Source: Sphingomonadales bacterium
GTDB taxonomy: Bacteria; Pseudomonadota; Alphaproteobacteria; Sphingomonadales; Sphingomonadaceae
Length of the DNA stretch: 24,267 bases
Direction of reading: 5' to 3'
NCBI GenBank assembly: GCA_018971065.1
Contig: JAGWVC010000060.1
Span: 1 to 24,267 of the forward strand
In this document: piece by piece, positions 1-7,073 of the stretch
How the letters are laid out: the number at the start of each line of letters is the position of its first letter
Numbering within the stretch: the stretch's first letter is position 1
Program-made: the position numbers and the translations under genes
The notes under the pieces: model-generated
Database searches by the model: none
What the model saw: only the letters and a program-made list of their open reading frames with translations
What the model was told of the DNA's origin: nothing

Positions 1-515
1 ATTGCCGGATCGAACCACCATTTCGGCAGCGGGGTGGCGGGATCGGCGCAGAACGGGATGAACTGGTCCATCGCGAGGAAGCGCGGGGTGCCGATCATCC
101 CTTCGGCGATGGCGCGGCCGAACAGGGCGCGATCGGGCAGCCAGCGGAATTCGTGGGCGACGGCGTGGACAATGCCGGCTGCTTCCGCGGCGGCGAGCAT
201 GGCCCGGCCTTCGGCGGCGTCGAACGCGAAGGGTTTTTCGCAGAGGACGTGGCAGCCGTGGGCAATGGCCTTCAGCGCCAGCGGGCCGTGGGTGGCCGGG
301 GGCGTGGCGATGGTGACGAGCTGGGCGCCGGTGGCGGTGATGGCTTCGTCGAGATCAGTGAACCAGTGCGCCACGCCGTTCTGGGCGGCGCGCTTCTCGG
401 TCTTGCCGGGGTTGGTGCCGACGATGCCCGCGACGTCGAAACCGGCGGCGCGCAGGGCGGGGACATGGATGCGGCAGCCGAAGCCGGTGCCGACGACGAG
501 TGCTGGAATGGCCAT
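1..515 (-). CDS. Gfo/Idh/MocA family oxidoreductase, C-terminus cut by window edge
   Basis: NAD(P)-dependent oxidoreductase of the Gfo/Idh/MocA family, which usually oxidises or reduces a hydroxyl or keto group on a sugar, cyclitol or similar substrate. Only the N-terminal part, about 171 residues, is present; the gene runs off the left edge. Read on the minus strand it opens with a Rossmann strand and glycine turn (ALVVGTGFGCRIHVPALRA), followed by the family hallmark CEKPF near residue 94 and the AHEFRW segment. The ATG at 515-513 overlaps the TGA of the upstream alcohol dehydrogenase (517-515) as TGATG, so it is the last visible gene of the minus-strand operon and probably translationally coupled. 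The substrate cannot be inferred. The family call is firm, the function open. Confidence 0.85.
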   Translation of the reverse strand, partial: MAIPALVVGTGFGCRIHVPALRAAGFDVAGIVGTNPGKTEKRAAQNGVAHWFTDLDEAITATGAQLVTIATPPATHGPLALKAIAHGCHVLCEKPFAFDAAEGRAMLAAAEAAGIVHAVAHEFRWLPDRALFGRAIAEGMIGTPRFLAMDQFIPFCADPATPLPKWWFDPA

Positions 516-1534
516 CAGTGGTTCCCGCAGTGAATGTGGATTTTGGTCTCGTCGTTGGCGCCGCGCAACAGGTCGAGCATCGCGGGGAGCGCGGTGAGCG
601 GTTCGTTGCGGGTGACGATCAGCTTGGGGTCGGCATGGCCCCTGTCGAGATAGTCGGCGATGTAGAGGAATTCCTTCATCGAGTAGCCGACCGCGAACTG
701 CATGGCGGCGCACTTGTAGCTGGCGATGCCCGGGATCACGGGGTCGGGCGACGTGCAGAAGCCGAGGGAGACGATCTTGCCGAACTGGGCGACGTGCATG
801 GTGGCCTTCATCAGCATCCCTTCGGCGCCGACCGCCTCGAACACGAATTTAGGTGACTGGCCGCCGAGCGCGTCGATGACTTCGGGCACTTCGCTGTCGG
901 AATAGGGGATGAAGGCATCGGCGCCCATCGCGAGGCTGAGGTCCTTGCGGCGCGGCGAGCGCGACATCGCGACGATCTTGCCGGCGCCGAGGCGGCGCGC
1001 CCAGTAGATCGCGTAAAGCGCGACGGTGCCGCCGCCGAGGACGAGGACCGGATCGCCGGGTTGAATTTGCGCAAGCTTGACGCCGTAGAGGCTGATGGCG
1101 AGCGGTTCGATCAGCGCGCCGTCGGCCATCGACAGCACCGAGGGCAGGCGGGTGGCGACGCTGACGGGGACGCGGGCGAGTTCGGCGAAGCCGACCATCG
1201 CGGAGCCGGGGCTGGCGCGGCACAGCACGTTGTTGCCGTGGCTACGGCACGAGGGGCATTCGCCGCAGGCCACCGAGGGCAGCACGGCGAGGCGGTCGCC
1301 CTCCTTCCAGCCTTCCACCCCCTTGCCGAGGGCGACGACGGTGCCGGCGTATTCGTGGCCGAACTGGACGTTCTGGCCGAAATCCCACATGCCGCCCTTG
1401 GTCATCGACAGGTCGGTGCCGCAGATGCCGCAGCGATCGACGCGGATCAGCAGCTCGCCGGGGGCGGGTTCGGGATCGGGCAGGGTGTCGATGCGGATCG
1501 GCTGGCCGTTGCCGGGGTAGATGGCGGCTTTCAT
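515..1534 (-). CDS. Zinc-dependent medium-chain alcohol dehydrogenase
   Basis: A 339-residue alcohol/polyol dehydrogenase of the zinc-containing MDR superfamily, oxidising a secondary alcohol (or reducing a ketone) with NAD(P). Catalytic zinc ligands are visible at C35 (RCGICGTD) and H60-E61 (GHEY). The four structural zinc cysteines are C90, C93, C96 and C105 (CGECPSC, then NNVLC). The cofactor turn is VLGGGTVAL near residue 165, a variant of GxGxxG. Length fits the family (340-350). The start ATG (1534-1532) overlaps the stop of the upstream sulfotransferase gene as ATGA, and its stop overlaps the next start, so it lies in a tightly coupled operon. It resembles butanediol or sorbitol dehydrogenases, but its substrate is unknown. 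Confidence 0.9.
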   Translation of the reverse strand: MKAAIYPGNGQPIRIDTLPDPEPAPGELLIRVDRCGICGTDLSMTKGGMWDFGQNVQFGHEYAGTVVALGKGVEGWKEGDRLAVLPSVACGECPSCRSHGNNVLCRASPGSAMVGFAELARVPVSVATRLPSVLSMADGALIEPLAISLYGVKLAQIQPGDPVLVLGGGTVALYAIYWARRLGAGKIVAMSRSPRRKDLSLAMGADAFIPYSDSEVPEVIDALGGQSPKFVFEAVGAEGMLMKATMHVAQFGKIVSLGFCTSPDPVIPGIASYKCAAMQFAVGYSMKEFLYIADYLDRGHADPKLIVTRNEPLTALPAMLDLLRGANDETKIHIHCGNH

Positions 1535-2724
1535 TTGCGCTGCTCCAGCAGGTCGTATTTCGTGATGTAGTCGCCGAAGGGTTCGCGGGCCTGGTCCTCG
1601 CTCATGCCGTAGTCGGCGATGTTATAGCGGTGGACGCCGTGGGCGAGTTCGGGTTTTTCGGCGATGCGTTGGGCGAGGGCGGCGCGGGTGTCGGCGGGGA
1701 TGTCCCAGCCGATGAACTGATAGATGCGTTCGACGACGGCCATCGGGTGAGCGTGGAAATCGGCGTGGATGACATCGAGCACCTGGCCGGGGTGTTGGGC
1801 GCGCACCTTGTCGCAGCGTTTCACCGCGTTGGACCACTTGGCGACTTCGCGGTTGAGCATGACGCGCCCGCGCAGTTCCATGCGTTCGGGTTGTTCCATC
1901 ACGCCGGCAAGCTGCATCAGCAGCGAGACCAGGCTGGGGACGGCCTTGGCGGGATCGCGGTGAGTCTGGATGACCTTGGCGTCGGGGAACACCGCGAGCA
2001 GCAGGTCGAGGTTGTCGATGTGGCCGGGGTTTTTCAGCAGCCAGCGTTTGTCAGGCTCGCTGCTGCCGATGAGCGAGACGCATTGGCGGTAGTAATTGTA
2101 GGCCGGGGCCTCGCTGGTCGATTGCCACCAGGCGTCGTACGTGGCCGAGGAATACATGCACGAGAGGATGTTGCTGACGAACTGCTGGCGCAGCAACATG
2201 CAGCATTCGTGGACTTCCTCGGCGGCGATGTGATGCGCGGCGCGCTTCTGCGGGGCCTGGGCGTAGCGGGCCTCGATCACGGCGGCGGACTTGCGGAATT
2301 CGGAATAGCTGTCCCAGGTGTCCAGCGGGGGGCGCGGCATGGGGGAGTCGAGCAGCCAGGTTTGCAGGCCCTGGAAGCGCGGATCGACCGCCAGCAGGCG
2401 GTGCAGCGCGGTGGTGCCGGTGCGGGGGACGCCGGTGATGATGACCGGGGCAACGATGGGGTGTTTGTCGAACCCGGGGTTGGCCTGCATCGCGTGGAAG
2501 GCGTGGGCGCGGCCCTTGAGCGTGTTGACGACCTCGCCCCAGGCGAAGCGGCGGCCCATGTCGGTGAACTGGGGGTCGTAGTCCATCGACAGCAGCAGGG
2601 TGCGCAGGCCGGGGAGATAGTCCGACGGGCCGAAATCGGCCATGCCGGTCTGTGCCGTGACCAGTTCGTGAAGCTGGTCGAGCGCGGTTTCGAAGCGGGC
2701 GGGGGGATCGTAGGAGGCGTCCAT
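1531..2724 (-). CDS. Sulfotransferase-family protein (Sulfotransfer_3-like)
   Basis: A 397-residue cytosolic protein of the PAPS-dependent sulfotransferase superfamily, which moves a sulfuryl group to an alcohol or phenol. The 5'-phosphosulfate loop is GVPRTGTT at residues 98-105. The 3'-phosphate-binding region is THRDPAKAVPS at about 254-264, and WLLKNPGH (228-235) lies between them. The frame stays open upstream to about 2886, but that extension runs through a REP-like repeat (giving the PELVEG tag). The start chosen is therefore ATG 2724-2722, which begins MDASYDPP. The gene is 183 bp downstream of the SDR gene and overlaps the next gene by ATGA. Such proteins recur in sphingomonad and mycobacterial catabolic clusters, and whether this one truly sulfonates anything is unproven. 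Confidence 0.85.
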   Translation of the reverse strand: MDASYDPPARFETALDQLHELVTAQTGMADFGPSDYLPGLRTLLLSMDYDPQFTDMGRRFAWGEVVNTLKGRAHAFHAMQANPGFDKHPIVAPVIITGVPRTGTTALHRLLAVDPRFQGLQTWLLDSPMPRPPLDTWDSYSEFRKSAAVIEARYAQAPQKRAAHHIAAEEVHECCMLLRQQFVSNILSCMYSSATYDAWWQSTSEAPAYNYYRQCVSLIGSSEPDKRWLLKNPGHIDNLDLLLAVFPDAKVIQTHRDPAKAVPSLVSLLMQLAGVMEQPERMELRGRVMLNREVAKWSNAVKRCDKVRAQHPGQVLDVIHADFHAHPMAVVERIYQFIGWDIPADTRAALAQRIAEKPELAHGVHRYNIADYGMSEDQAREPFGDYITKYDLLEQRK

Positions 2725-2773
2725 TGGTGGGCTCTTGTCTGAAGGGGCGGGGTTCGACGCGAAGAAGAAGGAC

Positions 2774-2873
2774 GGTCCTTCGACAAGCTCAGGACGGGCG
2801 GATTTAGGGTGGCGAGAAGAAGAAAAGCAGCCGTTGAGCTTCGCTCGACTACGTCTCGACAAGCTCAGGGCGG
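2774..2873. repeat. Two REP-like palindromic repeats upstream of the sulfotransferase gene
   Basis: Two copies of the core TCGACARGCTCAGGRCGG, at 2780-2797 and 2856-2873. The first can fold with stem GTCCT (2775-2779) / AGGAC (2791-2795). The second pairs TGAGCTT (2835-2841) with AAGCTCA (2861-2867). A third copy lies at 8203-8220. They fill the 183-base gap between the SDR and sulfotransferase genes, and nothing else is evident there. They could affect mRNA stability or termination within the operon. Confidence 0.8.
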
Positions 2874-2907
2874 ACGGGTCAGTCAAAGGCTTGCTGCACT
2901 CCGAGCG

Positions 2908-3705
2908 TCAGTCATCATCCGTGTCGATCATGCCTTTCAGTTGCGGGCCACCGCCGACGACGAGGAGTTCGCCGGTCACGTAGCTGGCGGCGTCGCTGGC
3001 GAGGAAGGCGACGGCTTCTGCAAGCTCGTGACACTCGCCATAGCGGCGCAGCGGGAAGCCCTGGCAGGCGGCCATCGCGTCGAAGCCGTTTTTCGCCCAG
3101 TTGGATTTCGCCAGTTCGGTGGCGATCATCCCGGGGGCGACGGTGTTGACGCGAATGCCTTTCGGCCCCCATTCGGCGGCGAGGACGCGGCTCAATTGAT
3201 GCAGGCCGGCCTTGGCGGCGGAATAGGCGCCGACGCCGAGTGTGCCGTTGACGCCCGCCAGCGACGAGATGTTGACGATGGCGCTGTTGCCGGCGGCCTT
3301 GAGGTGCGGGTAGGCGGCCTGCGAACAGTAGAACGCGGCGGACAGGTTGAGCTGGACCTGGCCGTCCCAGTGTTCGGGTTTCAACGTGCGCAGCGGCTTG
3401 TGGCGGCCGACGCCGGCGTTGTTGACGAGGATGTCGAGCCGGCCGAACGCGGCGACGGCATCGGCCACCATTGCCTGCGCGGCCTCCGCATCGGTGACGT
3501 CGGTGGAGCGGACCATGACGGTGCGGCCGGATTCGGCGGTGATTTCGGCGGCGGCTTCCTGGAGCGGTTCGATGCGGCGGCCGGCCAGCATCAGATCGGC
3601 GCCGCGCGCGGCCAGCAGCTTTGCGGTGGCCTTGCCGATGCCGGTGCCGCCGCCGGTGACGAGGGCGACGCGGCCGGTGAGCGCGAGGCGGGAATAGGCG
3701 TCCAT
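2908..3705 (-). CDS. Short-chain dehydrogenase/reductase (classical SDR, NADP-type)
   Basis: A 265-residue classical SDR that interconverts an alcohol and a ketone. It has the cofactor motif TGGGTGIG (17-24), NNAG (95-98), N120, S148, and the catalytic pair Y161/K165 (YSAAK). After the second strand it reads LAGRR, with arginines where NADP-preferring SDRs carry them. The start ATG (3705-3703) overlaps the TGA of the DUF1214 gene as TGATG, which decides the start although the frame is open much further upstream. It sits between the DUF1214 and sulfotransferase genes in the minus-strand operon, so it probably acts on the same metabolite series. The substrate is not identifiable. Confidence 0.92.
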   Translation of the reverse strand: MDAYSRLALTGRVALVTGGGTGIGKATAKLLAARGADLMLAGRRIEPLQEAAAEITAESGRTVMVRSTDVTDAEAAQAMVADAVAAFGRLDILVNNAGVGRHKPLRTLKPEHWDGQVQLNLSAAFYCSQAAYPHLKAAGNSAIVNISSLAGVNGTLGVGAYSAAKAGLHQLSRVLAAEWGPKGIRVNTVAPGMIATELAKSNWAKNGFDAMAACQGFPLRRYGECHELAEAVAFLASDAASYVTGELLVVGGGPQLKGMIDTDDD

Positions 3706-4880
3706 CACCAGCGCCTCCGGCGTTGGCACGCTTTTACGCGGGTGCGCAGTTCCGTGGCGCGTTCTTCGGGTGTCACGACGGGGGTGTCCTCCGGGAGATG
3801 CGCGCGCAGATCGGCGAGCTTGACGCGGGTGAGCGCGGGGGTGGGTTCGGACGAGCAATCGTACCAGCGGCCGTAGATCGTGCCTTCGGTGTAGCCGGCG
3901 GGATCGAGCCAGTTGGGGACGGCGGGGTCGGTGAGGCTGATCACCGCGCGGAATTTGCCGTCGCTGGACAGCCTGGCGAAGTGGCCGTTGGTGCTGGACA
4001 GGCGGTAAACGTATTCGAGCGCGTTGAAATAGGGATCGTTGAGCTGGAAGTTCCAGTAGCGGCGTTCTTCCGGAAGCTCGGTTTCGATGATCAGCGCTTC
4101 GTCGGCGTCGAATTCGAACACGGCTGGCAGGTAGACTTGGCGGGTGAACGAGCCGCCGAGCTTGACCGGTTCGAACACGTTGACGCCGACGCGGTCCCTG
4201 ATGCCGTTCTGCATCGCGTAGAACAGTTGCTGGCAGCGTTCGGGCATCCGCACCATGTGATCGATGCGTTCGAGGATTTCGGTTTCGGTCAGGCGCGGCT
4301 TGGGGTCGACGGGCGAAAGACACTCGATCGACATGCGCGGATCGACCTCGTTCGCCCAGTCGTACGAGCGGTAGCGGGTCATCAGCACGCGGGCGCCGGG
4401 GGCGATGGTGAGCCAATTGCCGGTGTAGCCTTCGGGGCGTTCGGCACTGAGGATCAGTTCGAAGCTGCCGTCGGGTTCGACCTGAAGGTCGCCGCTGTCG
4501 ATGTCGTTGTAGTATTCGCCGGTGAGGTCGTTTTCCCACGGCATGCCGGAGAGCGACAACTGCGTGGTGAAGGTGACCATCTTCACCGTGCCGCGGTTGC
4601 CGGAGATGCGGTAGCTGTAATCCGACGAGATCGGGCAGTAGAGGTAGATGTCGTCAGGGTTGGGTTGCAGCGTGAACACGGGGTTCCACAGCGGCGCCCA
4701 GTCGGGGTGTTCGGCCGTGGCGTGGAAGAACGCGAAATAGCCGTAGGACATCTGCATCATGATCTGGCGGTAGACGTCGGCGCGGTAGGCGGGATCGTCG
4801 GGGCGCCAGGTGTTTGCCAGTTGCGCGACCGACTGGTTGAGCGGGGCGAGCAGGTCCATGAACGGGGGGAGTTTTGCCAT
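3705..4880 (-). CDS. DUF1214 domain protein
   Basis: A 391-residue protein whose C-terminal part (roughly residues 240-370) resembles the DUF1214 family, often found with DUF1254 in other bacteria. The N-terminal region has no family I can name; recognisable stretches include WNPVFTLQPNPDDIYLY and YWNFQLNDPYFNALEY. There is no signal peptide or membrane segment, so it should be cytosolic. The start chosen is ATG 4880-4878 (MAKLPPF), 5 bases after the VOC stop, with an AGGA about 11 bases upstream. The frame is open to 5012 but that part overlaps the VOC gene. It is coupled to the SDR by TGATG. The biochemical role of such proteins in catabolic operons is not established. Confidence 0.75.
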   Translation of the reverse strand: MAKLPPFMDLLAPLNQSVAQLANTWRPDDPAYRADVYRQIMMQMSYGYFAFFHATAEHPDWAPLWNPVFTLQPNPDDIYLYCPISSDYSYRISGNRGTVKMVTFTTQLSLSGMPWENDLTGEYYNDIDSGDLQVEPDGSFELILSAERPEGYTGNWLTIAPGARVLMTRYRSYDWANEVDPRMSIECLSPVDPKPRLTETEILERIDHMVRMPERCQQLFYAMQNGIRDRVGVNVFEPVKLGGSFTRQVYLPAVFEFDADEALIIETELPEERRYWNFQLNDPYFNALEYVYRLSSTNGHFARLSSDGKFRAVISLTDPAVPNWLDPAGYTEGTIYGRWYDCSSEPTPALTRVKLADLRAHLPEDTPVVTPEERATELRTRVKACQRRRRW

Positions 4881-4885
4881 CGGCT

Positions 4886-5398
4886 TCAGGTCCTGGGAAC
4901 GCTGTTGAAGAAGGCCATGCCCATGTCGGTGGGCAGCAGGTATTCGAGGAAATGGGCGAAGCCGGGAACCTGGACGAAGCAGGCATCGACCAGCGGGTTG
5001 CTGCTGGTCCACGGCACGTCCCAGCCGTTGGTTTTGGCGACCGCTATGGCGCCGTCGAAATGGGCGCGTTCGTGGACGAGGAAGCCGAGATGGTGGTGGC
5101 GGATGGCGAAGCCTTCGGCGCCGTTGAGCCGGTCCATGAACACGCCGCTGCCGGGGCCAGTGGCGTGGATGACCTCATACATCAGGGTGCCGACCCAGGC
5201 GAAGCGGGCGTCCATTGTGCCGCCTTCGGGGGTGGGGCCGCCCAAGGGCACGAATTCACGGATGCCGAGCTGGCGGGTGAGCAGGTCGCACGCCTGTTCG
5301 GGATCGGTGGTGACGTAGGCCATCTGGAAGTGTTCGGCGCGCAGCAGGCCACTGGCCGGATCGACCGGGCCGGGCACGCGTTCGAGCAGTTGCGGCAT
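4886..5398 (-). CDS. VOC-family protein (glyoxalase / extradiol dioxygenase fold)
   Basis: A 170-residue vicinal-oxygen-chelate protein and the first gene of the leftward operon. The fold is shown by paired half-modules with ligand-type residues: H23 (AEHFQMAY), a glutamate in MYEVIH, a histidine in HHLGFLVHE and a glutamate in HFLEYL. This is a plausible full metal site for an isomerase, lyase or dioxygenase. Two ATGs are close together, at 5404 and 5398. The GGGGGA purine run lies directly against the first and about 6 bases before the second, so 5398 is preferred. Its transcription probably starts in the region holding two palindromic operators, so it should answer to the divergent TetR protein. 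The reaction is unknown. Confidence 0.8.
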   Translation of the reverse strand: MPQLLERVPGPVDPASGLLRAEHFQMAYVTTDPEQACDLLTRQLGIREFVPLGGPTPEGGTMDARFAWVGTLMYEVIHATGPGSGVFMDRLNGAEGFAIRHHHLGFLVHERAHFDGAIAVAKTNGWDVPWTSSNPLVDACFVQVPGFAHFLEYLLPTDMGMAFFNSVPRT

Positions 5399-5420
5399 TG
5401 GCATTCCCCCATCCGGCCAG

Positions 5421-5465
5421 GTGCGATGACAAAACTGGGCACCGGTTTTTGTCGCCCGATCGCAC
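5421..5465. repeat. Dispersed palindromic element with ACCGGTTTTTG core (copy 1)
   Basis: A bulged hairpin in the VOC 5' leader. The outer stem is GTGCGA (5421-5426) / TCGCAC (5460-5465), the inner stem is GACAAAA (5428-5434) / TTTTGTC (5447-5453), and the loop is CTGGGCACCGGT. The core AAAANTGGGNACCGGTTTTTG recurs, in the opposite orientation, at 21035-21079. Similar GTGGGAACCGGTTTT elements are widespread in alphaproteobacterial genomes. Confidence 0.7.
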
Positions 5466-5504
5466 GTCAACAATTGTGCCGCTGTTTTGCGACTCGCTGG
5501 CGAT

Positions 5505-5520
5505 GATAGTATGCGCTATC
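5505..5520. promoter_or_regulatory. Candidate TetR operator O1 (VOC-operon side)
   Basis: The 16-mer GATAGTATGCGCTATC is an imperfect palindrome with GATAG/CTATC arms. On the minus strand it reads GATAGCGCATACTATC, matching O2 at 14 of 16 positions, so the two sites are inverted copies each facing its own gene. It includes TACTAT (minus strand, 5511-5506), a possible -10 for the VOC operon. A weak -35-like TTGCCT (5535-5530) lies 18 bases upstream. Confidence 0.7.
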
Positions 5521-5539
5521 CCGTGGTCAAGGCAATTTT

Positions 5540-5555
5540 GATAGTGCGTACTATC
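5540..5555. promoter_or_regulatory. Candidate TetR operator O2 (tetR side)
   Basis: GATAGTGCGTACTATC is a palindrome with perfect 6-bp arms GATAGT/ACTATC around GCGT, centred 35 bp from O1. It contains TACTAT (5549-5554), a possible -10 for the TetR gene, whose ATG is at 5572 behind GGAG (5561-5564). Position and symmetry fit an autoregulatory TetR-family site; binding is inferred. Confidence 0.72.
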
Positions 5556-5571
5556 TAACTGGAGCGCTGCG

Positions 5572-6240
5572 ATGGCGGATGGCGGAACGGCAGTGCGGCG
5601 CAAGCGGCGTGATGCAGCATCGTTGCGGGAGGCGATAGTGGCCGCCGCGGTCGAGGCGTTCGAGGCGCACGGCTATGCCGGGGCGACGACGGCGGCGATT
5701 GCCAAGCGGGCCGACGTGACCGAGGCGCAGATTTTCCGCTGCTTCGAGAACAAGGCCGAACTGTTCCGCACCGCCGTGTTCGAGCCGCTGAACCGGCACT
5801 TTTCCGACTTCCATGCGCGGCAACTGGCGGCGAGCGACGATGCCACGCCGATGCGCGACCGGGCGCGCGACTACATCACCGAACTGCAGGCGTTCATCGC
5901 CGGCCATTCGCGGATGCTGATGACGCTGGTGGTCTCGCAGGCGTTCGTGCGCGAGCGCGACGGGGCGAGCAGTCCGGCGGGGATCGAGGCGATGATCGAC
6001 GGGTTGCGGCCGTATTTCGAGCGCGGCGCGGCGATGATGCGCAGCCGCATGGGCGAGGAATTCGCGGTCTCGCCCGAGTTGATGGTGCGGGTGTCGTTCG
6101 CGGCGGTGCTGGGCAATGTGTTGTTCAGGGAATGGATGATCCCCGCCGATGTGGCCGGCGATGACGCGGTGCGCGATGCAACGATCGCGTTCGTGCTGGA
6201 CGGGATCAACGCCAACCACGATCCGGGGTTGCAACGGTGA
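5572..6240 (+). CDS. TetR/AcrR-family transcriptional regulator
   Basis: A 222-residue TetR-family repressor. The N-terminal DNA-binding domain spans about residues 17-65: REAIVAAAVEAFEAHGYAGATTAAIAKRADVTE, then QIFRCFENKAELF, the typical helix-turn-helix with the FxNKxxLF boundary. The remainder is the variable helical ligand-binding domain. It is divergent from the VOC-DUF1214-SDR operon, with two near-identical palindromes between them, and overlaps the following dioxygenase by GTGA. By analogy with other TetR proteins it probably represses itself and the leftward operon until a pathway intermediate, perhaps an acyl-CoA or the substrate, binds. The ligand cannot be read from the sequence. 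A GGAG 7 bases before the ATG supports the start. Confidence 0.93.
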   Translation: MADGGTAVRRKRRDAASLREAIVAAAVEAFEAHGYAGATTAAIAKRADVTEAQIFRCFENKAELFRTAVFEPLNRHFSDFHARQLAASDDATPMRDRARDYITELQAFIAGHSRMLMTLVVSQAFVRERDGASSPAGIEAMIDGLRPYFERGAAMMRSRMGEEFAVSPELMVRVSFAAVLGNVLFREWMIPADVAGDDAVRDATIAFVLDGINANHDPGLQR

Positions 6241-7073
6241 CGGCGGCCAGGCTGAACCGGGCGGTGCTGGATTGGCGGCCGCTGGCGCCGTTCGGGGCGG
6301 AGGTTTCCGCTGATCTTTCGGCGCCGTTAAGCGAGGCCGAGGGCGCGTTTCTGCGGGAATTGCTGTGGCAGCATGGCGTGGTGCGGGTGCGTGGGCAGGC
6401 GCTGGACATGGCGCGGCAGCGGGAAATCTGCGGGCTGCTGGGGCCGATCCTGATCCGCCAGGGTGAGGGTGAGGCGCTGAGCAACGCCAGCGGGCACCCG
6501 GCGGTGGTCTCGCCGCTGTCGTGGCACGCCGATGCGGCCTACACCGATGCGCCGTTCGATGCGATTGCGCTGCACGCGCTGGACGTGGTGGACGATGCGT
6601 CGAGCACGCGGTTCGTCGATGTGGCGGCGGGGCTGGCGCGGTTGCCCGAGGGCCTGAGGGTTCGGCTGGACGGGGCCACGCTGGAGATGATCTCGCCGGG
6701 GATGGACAGGCTGGCGGGGCGCACCTGCGATGCGCCCGATCCGGTGGCGCTGAAGCGCGGGGTCTATCCGGCGGTGCGGGTTAACCCGCACAACGGGCGG
6801 CGGGTGCTGTGGGCCAGCGAGTTGCAGACGGCGGGCGTGGTGGGGATGGACTGGGCCGAGGGGCGCGACCTGCTGAACGCGGTGTTCGCGGTGCTGTACG
6901 ACCCCGCGCATGTGCTGGAGCTGCACTGGCGCAAGGGCGATCTGGTGATCTGGGACAACATCGGCACCCAGCACGCGCGCGGCAATCTTTCCGAGTGCGG
7001 GACGCGGGTGTTGCAGCGGGTGATCGTGGGGACGGCGGGGGTGATCCCGACGATCCCTGATCAGGTGGCCTGA
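6237..7073 (+). CDS. TauD/TfdA-family Fe(II)/2-oxoglutarate-dependent dioxygenase
   Basis: A 278-residue member of the TauD/TfdA family, which uses Fe(II), O2 and 2-oxoglutarate to hydroxylate a substrate, often leading to C-S, C-O or C-N cleavage. The facial triad is present: H97-x-D99 (WHADAAYTD) and distal H246 (WDNIGTQHARGN). R257 or R261 (GTRVLQRV) is the likely 2-oxoglutarate-binding arginine. It starts with GTG at 6237, overlapping the tetR stop as GTGA, so the two are co-transcribed. Its 3' end overlaps the convergent binding-protein gene by 13 bases. Because the substrate region is so variable in this family, taurine or 2,4-D should not be assumed. Confidence 0.88.
   Translation: MTAARLNRAVLDWRPLAPFGAEVSADLSAPLSEAEGAFLRELLWQHGVVRVRGQALDMARQREICGLLGPILIRQGEGEALSNASGHPAVVSPLSWHADAAYTDAPFDAIALHALDVVDDASSTRFVDVAAGLARLPEGLRVRLDGATLEMISPGMDRLAGRTCDAPDPVALKRGVYPAVRVNPHNGRRVLWASELQTAGVVGMDWAEGRDLLNAVFAVLYDPAHVLELHWRKGDLVIWDNIGTQHARGNLSECGTRVLQRVIVGTAGVIPTIPDQVA

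Noticed and set aside
1630..2742. Long open frame on the plus strand opposite the sulfotransferase gene
   Set aside because: It is an antisense shadow of GC-rich codons; its translation is low-complexity with no family motif, while the minus frame has clear sulfotransferase motifs.
3723..5318. 531-codon plus-strand open frame across DUF1214 and VOC genes
   Set aside because: It is antisense to two well-supported genes; composition (G, V, A, D rich) is typical of shadow frames.
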